DNA of 16,114 bases, taken from contig DATBFX010000032.1 in NCBI GenBank assembly GCA_036558305.1, positions 1 through 16,114 of the forward strand, written 5' to 3'. Every line of letters starts with the position of its first letter. Position 1 is the stretch's first letter. Of the stretch, positions 6,021 to 10,792 are shown in pieces. The DNA comes from DATBFX01 sp036558305. GTDB lineage: Bacteria > Chloroflexota > Chloroflexia > Thermomicrobiales > UBA6265. The notes under the pieces were generated by a model. That model was not told where the DNA came from and did not search any database. It worked only from the letters and a program-made list of their open reading frames with translations. The position numbers and the translations under genes are program-made.

Positions 6021-7376
6021 ATGCCCGCGATCGCCGTCGAGATCGCCATCATCGTCGTCTTGCTGGCGCTCAACGCCTTCCTCGCGGCGTCGGAAATCGC
6101 GATCGTCTCGTCCCGCAAGGCCCGCCTCCGCGCCCTGGCGGACGACGGCAACCGCGCCGCCCGCCGCGTCCTCGCCCTCGTCGAATCGCCGGGCGGTTTC
6201 CTCGCCACGATCCAGGTCGGCATCACCCTCGCGGGGTTCTTCGCTTCCGCCGTCGGCGCCGTCAGTCTCGTCAAGGTCGTCGAGGACTGGTTGGAGGCGA
6301 CCTCGATCGGTTGGCTCGCCGACAACGCCAAGGGCATCGCCCTGGTGCTGGTGACCGCGGTCCTCTCCTTCCTCAGCATCGTCCTCGGCGAACTGGTGCC
6401 CAAGACCCTCGCGGTGAGCCGGGCCGAACCGGTCGCCTTGCGCGTCGTCGGGCCGATCGAGACCCTCTCCCGCGTCACCCGCCCCTTGGTCTCCCTCCTC
6501 AGCGGCACGACCAACGCCGTCCTCCGCCTCTTCGGCAGCCAGCGCCAGGCCAACCTGCCCTCGATCACCCACGCCGAGATCCTGGCGATGGTCGAGGCGG
6601 CCGAGGACGAGGGCGTCGTCGAAACGGCCGAAGCCGAGTTGGTCGAGGAAGCCCTGGAATTCGGTCGCATCCTCGTCCGCAGCGTCATGGTTCCCCGCGT
6701 CGACGTCCGCGCCATCGAAGGCGACGCCTCGCTCGGTGCCGCCGTCGATCTCTTCTTCACCACCGGTTACTCGCGTCTCCCCGTCTTCCGCGAGACACCC
6801 GACGACATCCTCGGCATCCTCCACGTCAAGGACGTCTTCCGCCTCCTCTGGACCGACGAGGAAGCCAAAACCAATCCGGTCGCCGAAGCGATCCGCCCTG
6901 CCTACTTCGTCCCCGAGAGCAAACCGATCGACGAGTTGTTGCAAGAACTCCGCGCCCGCAGCACCCACATCGCGATCATCGTCGACGAATACGGCGGCAT
7001 GGCCGGTCTGGTCACCCTCGAAGACCTGCTCGAAGAACTCGTCGGCGAAATCACCGACGAATTCGATCCCGGCTACGAACCCCTGCGCGAAGTCGCTCCC
7101 GGCATCGTCGAAGCCGACGGCCGCGTCTCCGTGCTCGACCTCCTCGACCGCCTCGACGTCGAACGCCACAAACTCGACCCCTTCGAAGCCGAATCGGTCG
7201 GCGGCCTGATCGCCGATCGCCTCGGCCGCATTCCCGAAACCGGCGACGTCGTCGAATCCGGCCCCCTCCGCTTCGAAGTCCGCGCCATGGACGGTTACCG
7301 CGTCGCGTTGGTCCGCGTCGAGCGGATCGGCCGCCAGTCGCCCGAGTTTGGTGAGAAACGGGATGACTCGGAGTGA
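6021..7376 (+). CDS. CNNM/CorC-family membrane protein (hemolysin C-like, CBS domains)
   Basis: A 451-aa protein of the CNNM transmembrane-CBS pair-CorC_HlyC architecture; bacterial members (CorC, MpfA, YhdP-type) act in Mg2+/Co2+ export or resistance. The membrane domain (about 1-185) begins with a hydrophobic helix and the typical LNAFLAASEIAIVSSRKARL, and includes GELVPKTLAVSRAEPVAL (about 126-143). The CBS pair (about 215-340) includes RSVMVPRVDVRAI, YSRLPVFRE, GILHVKDVFRLL and HIAIIVDEYGGMAGLVTLED. The C-terminal CorC_HlyC domain (about 355-438) ends PLRFEVRAMDGYRVALVRVE. GGGAGGTGA at 6005-6013 is an excellent RBS. The gene diverges from mntH, suggesting linked metal homeostasis. Odd: the last 69 bp of its conserved domain are duplicated at 8975-9043. 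'Hemolysin' is a historical name only. Confidence 0.92.
   Translation: MPAIAVEIAIIVVLLALNAFLAASEIAIVSSRKARLRALADDGNRAARRVLALVESPGGFLATIQVGITLAGFFASAVGAVSLVKVVEDWLEATSIGWLADNAKGIALVLVTAVLSFLSIVLGELVPKTLAVSRAEPVALRVVGPIETLSRVTRPLVSLLSGTTNAVLRLFGSQRQANLPSITHAEILAMVEAAEDEGVVETAEAELVEEALEFGRILVRSVMVPRVDVRAIEGDASLGAAVDLFFTTGYSRLPVFRETPDDILGILHVKDVFRLLWTDEEAKTNPVAEAIRPAYFVPESKPIDELLQELRARSTHIAIIVDEYGGMAGLVTLEDLLEELVGEITDEFDPGYEPLREVAPGIVEADGRVSVLDLLDRLDVERHKLDPFEAESVGGLIADRLGRIPETGDVVESGPLRFEVRAMDGYRVALVRVERIGRQSPEFGEKRDDSE
7261..7329 (+). repeat. Direct repeat of corC 3' end, copy A (inside the intact gene)
   Basis: This segment encodes (G)PLRFEVRAMDGYRVALVRVERI. It matches 8975-9043 at 66 of 69 bases, starting with 34 identical bases. 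The differences at 7295, 7304 and 7308 are all third- or first-position synonymous changes (GGT/GGC, GTC/GTG, TTG/CTG). Confidence 0.9.
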
Positions 7377-7383
7377 GCCGAGT
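7366..7383. terminator. Hairpin overlapping the corC stop, between convergent genes
   Basis: ACTCGG-AGTGAG-CCGAGT is a 6-bp stem across the stop codon. The convergent antitoxin gene ends at 7411, with another palindrome GGCCTCATGAGGCC (7407-7420) spanning its stop. Both could help terminate the two converging transcripts. No T-tract is present. Confidence 0.35.
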
Positions 7384-7410
7384 AGCGGCGCACGCTCGTG
7401 TATCTGGGCC

Positions 7411-7776
7411 TCATGAGGCCGCGTTCAAACCGGCGGCGGGCCCGTCGTCCGAGCGACGGGCGATCTCAATCGTGAGTGAATAGCCTGGCCCCAGCGCCTC
7501 GACGTAGCGCTGCAAAGCGCGGATGGTGCAGGCATCGTAGCCACGACGCTCGATCCGCGTCACCTGCGCTTCGGACACGCCGAGTCGTTCGGCCATTTCG
7601 GCTCGACTCAGCCCCGCTGCGTGACGCGCCTCAACGAGTTGAAGCCAGAGGTCCTTCTTACGGGCCTCCTCCTCATAGAGGGCAACCGACTCGGGATCGC
7701 CAAGCAGTTCAGCCCGCCATTCCTCGTAACTCGCCTTCCCATCGGCAACGATATCAACCTCTTTTTTGATCGACAC
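7411..7776 (-). CDS. XRE/HigA-type antitoxin with helix-turn-helix
   Basis: A 121-aa DNA-binding protein that probably neutralises the toxin encoded just upstream and represses its own operon. The helix-turn-helix is at about 54-80 (AGLSRAEMAERLGVSEAQVT then RIERRGYD), followed by IRALQRYVEALG, typical of the Cro/C1 family in HigA-like antitoxins. The N-terminal part (SYEEWRAELLGDPESVALYE) is the helix usually found before the HTH and likely contacts the toxin. The start is GTG at 7776 with AGGAGG 8-13 bases upstream. The toxin stop codon (7777-7779) directly abuts the GTG, so translation is coupled. The order toxin first, antitoxin second is the HigBA arrangement. Local G+C is lower (57-58% in two lines sampled in the module) than in the neighbouring corC gene. 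Confidence 0.9.
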   Translation of the reverse strand: MSIKKEVDIVADGKASYEEWRAELLGDPESVALYEEEARKKDLWLQLVEARHAAGLSRAEMAERLGVSEAQVTRIERRGYDACTIRALQRYVEALGPGYSLTIEIARRSDDGPAAGLNAAS

Positions 7777-8142
7777 CTAGCCGCCTCCTGCCCGCGCTCT
7801 CCAACTGTGAAGCCGCGTGAGCGCGATCTCGATCTCTCGGCGCGGTGCCCGCTGCGTCTTCTTTTGAAAGCCGTGCAGGAGCACGATTCGCTGACCCGAG
7901 GCGAAGACGTAGAAGACACGAAAGATATTGGTCGAACTCTCCTCGCGCAACTCCCACAAATCGCCCTCGATATGGCGCACCAACGGGAAACGGGCTTGGG
8001 TGTTGCGCACTCGAAGTTGCTCAATCGACCAAAGGAAGCGCCGTTGCGTCGTCCTGTCCAAATCTCCAAGGAACTCTCTAACCGGGCTCCTTTCGTTCTC
8101 ATCGACGTAGAAGACGATGGTCCAGCCCGTACTGCCTTCCAT
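7777..8142 (-). CDS. RelE/HigB-family toxin (phage-derived Gp49-like)
   Basis: A 121-aa protein with the Gp49/RelE-like fold (PF05973 type), an mRNA-cleaving, ribosome-dependent toxin in characterised members. The start has the usual first strand WTIVFYVDENERSPVREFL (about 7-25). The centre carries the DLWELREESS segment (61-70), and FRVFYVF (74-80) follows with a basic R75. The C-terminal strand and helix read RIVLLHGFQKKTQRAPRREI (85-104), including the H-G-F-x-K-K catalytic/RNA-contact patch. All the usual motifs are present, so it looks functional. AGGAG 10 bases before the ATG at 8142 is a good RBS. The stop codon abuts the antitoxin GTG. The module sits between the two copies of the corC 3' repeat. 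Confidence 0.9.
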   Translation of the reverse strand: MEGSTGWTIVFYVDENERSPVREFLGDLDRTTQRRFLWSIEQLRVRNTQARFPLVRHIEGDLWELREESSTNIFRVFYVFASGQRIVLLHGFQKKTQRAPRREIEIALTRLHSWRARAGGG

Positions 8143-8552
8143 GAGGCTATTCTCCTACATGCGACAAACTGCCGGCCAAAGGGCGCTGACGGTGGCGGAA
8201 CAGTTCGTCCTTGCGGGGAAGGAGACAACGGTGCCAAACAACGACTCTGGTCCGATCCGCCCTCATCGCCAAGATCCCCAGGCGAACAAAAAACCGCCGG
8301 CGATTGGACAGCGCAATGTTGTCCAATCGCCGGCGGTCTCAATCCACCGATCAGTTGTCGCCACAAGGGTCGCCTACGACCCCAGGCAGCGGGTCCCACC
8401 ACCGAGATACCGCCGCTCGAACGCCAACACCCCGGCAGCATGGTGCCAATCAATCGTGCGATCCGCGTCGGCGCATCTCCTTGAGCGATACGGGAGGCAA
8501 CCCGGTCGGACCACTTTGGCATCTGCAAGACGGGAGATCGGTCCCTGCGCGA
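8143..8552. other. 410-bp non-coding stretch upstream of the toxin
   Basis: No convincing gene. It must carry the promoter for the toxin-antitoxin operon on its left side (no clear -10/-35 found) and contains the strong terminator hairpin at 8288-8337. The right part (8338-8552) between that hairpin and the stop of the 79-aa ORF has frames open on both strands, but none with a good RBS or protein-like composition. It could be a long 3' UTR or a small RNA that ends at the hairpin. Confidence 0.5.
8288..8337 (-). terminator. Strong intrinsic terminator (18-bp perfect stem)
   Basis: Plus-strand ACCGCCGGCGATTGGACA (8293-8310) pairs perfectly with TGTCCAATCGCCGGCGGT (8320-8337). The 9-base gap can partly close by G-T and C-G pairs. 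Read on the minus strand the stem is followed by TTTTTTG (8293-8287), the form of a rho-independent terminator for leftward transcripts. It lies about 215 bases after the stop of the 79-aa ORF and 145 bases before the toxin start. It would therefore insulate the toxin-antitoxin operon from upstream transcription. Confidence 0.8.
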
Positions 8553-8792
8553 TCAGCGCTTCGAGCGTTTCCGACGCTTGCGCACCCAGCCGGGAGCACC
8601 CCGCGCCATGGTGCGCTCGACTTCCTCCCCCTGTTCCTCGGTCAATTCAGTCGGCACATCGTACGGAAAGCCGTGCCCAATCATTTCTTCCGACGTGATG
8701 ACCGGCAGATCGGACAGCGACATCGCCGCAGCGTCGTCGCGCTCGGCTTCGGTCGATTTCGTCTGGCGGACATCGATGGCTCTCGTCTTCAT
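8553..8792 (-). CDS. Hypothetical 79-aa protein with a polybasic tail
   Basis: Not recognised. It starts MKTRAIDVRQTKSTEAERDD, with a mixed middle (SLSDLPVITSEEMIGHGFPY) and an acidic stretch (TELTEEQGEEVERT). It ends with a very basic tail (GWVRKRRKRSKR), which could bind nucleic acid. Nothing suggests a signal peptide or membrane segment. Alternative starts are an ATG at 8798 and a GTG at 8801; none has a strong RBS. Composition and the downstream terminator argue that it is real. It lies within the islet between the corC repeat copies, so it may be accessory cargo. A perfect 14-bp palindrome GTGGTTCGAACCAC (8817-8830) lies just upstream and might be an operator. Confidence 0.5.
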   Translation of the reverse strand: MKTRAIDVRQTKSTEAERDDAAAMSLSDLPVITSEEMIGHGFPYDVPTELTEEQGEEVERTMARGAPGWVRKRRKRSKR

Positions 8793-8816
8793 CGGCATCA
8801 CCGCATCCGATTTCCC

Positions 8817-8830
8817 GTGGTTCGAACCAC
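8817..8830. promoter_or_regulatory. 14-bp palindrome upstream of the 79-aa ORF
   Basis: GTGGTTCGAACCAC is perfectly symmetric and starts 24 bases 5' of the preferred start codon, a plausible operator position. About one such 14-mer is expected by chance in a window this long, so this is only suggestive. The remaining sequence to 8974 shows no gene. Confidence 0.3.
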
Positions 8831-8974
8831 TACCAGACGTGATCGAGTTCAGACACGGGTTGCGCAGAGCGATTCTCGCTGTGAGGGATTATCGTCGATC
8901 GGTCAGCCTGCTGCATGATGCGGTGCCGCGGTCCCGGTATATGCCGCTTCGGGTCTGCATCACGGCAATAGCCA

Positions 8975-9043
8975 GCCCCCTCCGCTTCGAAGTCCGCGCC
9001 ATGGACGGCTACCGCGTGGCGCTGGTCCGCGTCGAGCGGATCG
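8975..9043 (+). repeat. Direct repeat of corC 3' end, copy B (orphan)
   Basis: Matches 7261-7329 at 66 of 69 bases in the same orientation, 1,714 bases downstream. Homology starts abruptly at 8975 and fades after 9043, where the first non-synonymous change (GGC to GAC) occurs. Confidence 0.9.
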
Positions 9044-9096
9044 ACCAGCGTCCCAGCGATTCCGCGATCAACGACCATCGTGCCGAAGACGAATAG
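8975..9096 (+). pseudogene. Orphan C-terminal fragment of a CNNM/CorC gene
   Basis: Reads PLRFEVRAMDGYRVALVRVE then RIDQRPSDSAINDHRAEDE and a TAG stop at 9094-9096. The first part equals the end of the CorC_HlyC domain of the intact gene at 6021-7376; the tail differs from the intact gene's tail (RIGRQSPEFGEKRDDSE). There is no start codon or upstream domain, so it cannot make a CorC protein. The fragment is either the original 3' end of the gene, displaced by an insertion that supplied a new end, or what is left of a tandem paralogue. Only synonymous differences in the shared part indicate that both copies evolved as coding sequence until recently. Confidence 0.75.
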
Positions 9097-9101
9097 GGAT
9101 T

Positions 9102-9114
9102 GACCGGCCCGGTC
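9102..9114. terminator. Small hairpin between the corC remnant and the methyltransferase end
   Basis: GACCGG-C-CCGGTC is a short palindrome in the 44-base gap between the convergent remnant stop and the fusion gene stop. Its 1-base spacer is too tight for a full-length stem, and no T-tract follows, so a terminator role is tentative. Confidence 0.25.
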
Positions 9115-9140
9115 CCAATGCCGTTCGTCAGCGCCTCACC

Positions 9141-10394
9141 CTATCGCGGTTTGTACCCACCGAACAGCGCATGACCCGCCCGCACCCAGAACGCGTCGAC
9201 ACCCTCGAACCCCGCCTCCACCATCCACGCCAACTGCTCCGGCAGCGCCGACGGGTGGTCGATGTCGTCTTCTTCAAGTGGATACTCATACATGTTCCAG
9301 TGGTCGGCCACGAACTGGTCGTACGCCCGCCGGTCGCCCCCGTACTCGATCGACTGATACTCGACCTCGGCGTTCCAGGCATTCGCCATGTGCCGCCGCC
9401 CCCACGCGCTCGTCGACTCCATCACGTCCGCGATCAAGAGCGCGCCGCCGGCCGCCAACTTCCCGTAAAGTGCCCGAAAGAGCGCCGCCTTCTCCGGCCC
9501 GTGCAGGTGGTGAATGACCAGACTGCTGACGACGCAGCACAACCCGCCCGGCAGCCCCTCGACCCATCCCGCGTCTTCGAGCCGAAACGCCCGCACCTCG
9601 AACCGCCCCGGATACGGCGCCAGCGTCGCCTCCGTCGCCCGCAGCATCGTCTCGCTGCCGTCGAGCCCGATCATCCGGGCCGCCGAAAACCGCCGCAGGA
9701 TCGCCTCCGTCAACCACCCCTGCCCCGTCCCGATCTCGACCCCGGTGAACCGGTCGCCCGCCTCCGCCGGAATCAGGTCCAGGAAGGCGTCCCGCAACTC
9801 GTCTCGCCGCGGCGTGTAGATCCGCCCCAGATCGATGAAACGGGCCGAATCCGATTCTTGCCAGGTTGTGACATCGACCTGCTGGTCATCATCGGTGGCG
9901 TCCGAACGATCGTGAGTCATGACCTTCTGTCCTTTCTGGACCGTTTGCGACTCCTTGCGCGGTTCGACGGGTTCGTCGGTGGCAAAGAGGCGGACAAAGA
10001 CCGCGGGCGGCAGGATCTGGATTTCTTGATAGGAACCGAGTGCCAAGAGGTGCTTATCGCCGGAAACGATATGGTCGGCGTTGCCCGCAACCGCGCATTC
10101 GAGTATTTTGTCGTCGTCGGAATCGGCGGCGACTACCGCGAGGCGCTGCGCAGGAACAGCTTGGAGAGCTGCCTGCCGGATTCGCTGAATGACGGCGTCG
10201 ATCTCTGAATCAGTCTTGTGATGCAACCGACGGATGTCTGGCTCGCGCAAAACGCGCTCGTATTCGGCCACGATCTCCGCCGAAACGACCAGGTCGAAGA
10301 CGCCGCGCTCCCAGAGCGAGAGCACCGCCGCCGGTGTACCCGTCGGCGCGAGATAGCCACTGACGACAACGTTCGTGTCGAGGACGACGCGCAT
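9141..10394 (-). CDS. PIN-domain toxin fused in frame to a SAM-dependent methyltransferase
   Basis: A continuous 417-codon frame. Residues 1-137 form a PIN-family (PIN_3/VapC-like) ribonuclease: LDTN with D6, E44 in AEIVAEYERVL, D93-D95 in DSDDDKILECA and D113 in VSGDKHLLALG, the usual acidic metal-binding set. The domain ends at LPPAVFVRLF, where stand-alone PIN_3 toxins normally stop. After a polar linker (about 138-158) comes a class I methyltransferase (about 159-417). Motif I is VEIGTGQG (219-226), the ribose-binding acid is D245 in GLDGSETML, and SSLVIHHLHG (290-299) acts as motif IV. Its substrate is unknown. The ATG at 9920 (residue 159) has AGAAAGG and AGAAGG upstream, so a separate 259-aa methyltransferase could also be made. 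The gene starts 3 bases after the Phd antitoxin stop, so the PIN part is the cognate toxin. The fusion may be recent stop-codon loss or a real bifunctional protein. Confidence 0.85.
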   Translation of the reverse strand: MRVVLDTNVVVSGYLAPTGTPAAVLSLWERGVFDLVVSAEIVAEYERVLREPDIRRLHHKTDSEIDAVIQRIRQAALQAVPAQRLAVVAADSDDDKILECAVAGNADHIVSGDKHLLALGSYQEIQILPPAVFVRLFATDEPVEPRKESQTVQKGQKVMTHDRSDATDDDQQVDVTTWQESDSARFIDLGRIYTPRRDELRDAFLDLIPAEAGDRFTGVEIGTGQGWLTEAILRRFSAARMIGLDGSETMLRATEATLAPYPGRFEVRAFRLEDAGWVEGLPGGLCCVVSSLVIHHLHGPEKAALFRALYGKLAAGGALLIADVMESTSAWGRRHMANAWNAEVEYQSIEYGGDRRAYDQFVADHWNMYEYPLEEDDIDHPSALPEQLAWMVEAGFEGVDAFWVRAGHALFGGYKPR

Positions 10395-10397
10395 CGA

Positions 10398-10685
10398 TCA
10401 GCGCGGAGCGCGAGATCGGTCTTCTGCCCGCACACGCTCGATGGCCGCTGCGACGATCCGCTCGGCCTCCTCTTCCGACAAGTTTGCCCGTTCTGCGGTT
10501 GCGCGCATGTCGTCGAAGAACGCCTGACGCTCGCGCTCCCAGGAATCGAGGATCTTCAGCGGGACAACTGCCGCCACCGGCTCTCCGTGCGACTCAACGA
10601 TGAACGAGTCACCGTCGCGAGCGACTTCGCGCAAGACCTTCCCGAACTGTCTGCGTGCTTCCCAGGCGCTCAACGTCTTGGCCAT
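10398..10685 (-). CDS. Phd/YefM-family antitoxin
   Basis: A 95-aa antitoxin. The N-terminal dimer and DNA-binding half has the family pattern MAKTLSAWEARRQFGKVLRE, then VARDGDSFIVESHGEPVAAV and VPL (1-43). The C-terminal helix (44-90), rich in E, R and A, is the part that wraps and inhibits the toxin. It is followed after 3 bases by the PIN-domain gene, so the two form a Phd-PIN (VapBC-like) module in which the antitoxin comes first. The start ATG at 10685 is preceded by AAGGA about 10 bases upstream. Autoregulation is likely, with a palindrome in the promoter region (10743-10754). Confidence 0.9.
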   Translation of the reverse strand: MAKTLSAWEARRQFGKVLREVARDGDSFIVESHGEPVAAVVPLKILDSWERERQAFFDDMRATAERANLSEEEAERIVAAAIERVRAEDRSRAPR

Positions 10686-10731
10686 GAGCTATTTATCCTT
10701 TGTCCGATCACGCCGCGGAGTGGCTCGGATC

Positions 10732-10754
10732 ATTGTAGCGCCAATAGCGCTATT
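10732..10754 (-). promoter_or_regulatory. Probable promoter/operator of the Phd-PIN operon
   Basis: On the minus strand a -10-like TACAAT lies at 10737-10732, 46 bases before the antitoxin start. Just upstream of it is a perfect 12-bp palindrome AATAGCGCTATT (10743-10754). A palindrome between the -35 and -10 elements is where Phd/YefM antitoxins often bind to repress their own operon. The -35 element is poor. The remaining gap (10686-10792) up to the glycosidase stop shows no gene. Confidence 0.45.
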
Positions 10755-10792
10755 TGCGCGGTCGGACGGACTGACAACCCGGTGGGGAGGCG

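Noticed and set aside
5895..7169. A 424-codon minus-strand frame opposite the CNNM/CorC gene
   Set aside because: The composition is extremely acidic (D, E, G, V runs) and mirrors GC-rich codons of the real gene. The plus-strand gene has motifs and a strong RBS.
8288..8337. The palindrome as a CRISPR repeat or transposon end
   Set aside because: Only a single unit is present, with no spacer array. The flanking T-tract fits a terminator better.
7608..8528. A long minus-strand frame spanning the TA module and its upstream region
   Set aside because: It overlaps the toxin and antitoxin in another frame and reads through a terminator hairpin. It starts with a TTG lacking a clear RBS.
8817..8830. 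GTGGTTCGAACCAC as a T-arm of a tRNA
   Set aside because: It contains the T-loop-like GGTTCGA, but no acceptor, D or anticodon arms can be drawn around it.
8578..8974. A plus-strand frame that runs into the corC remnant and could be read as a 172-aa fusion protein
   Set aside because: The upstream part is antisense to the 79-aa ORF, has a Ser/Arg-rich composition and no RBS. The in-frame junction is probably chance.
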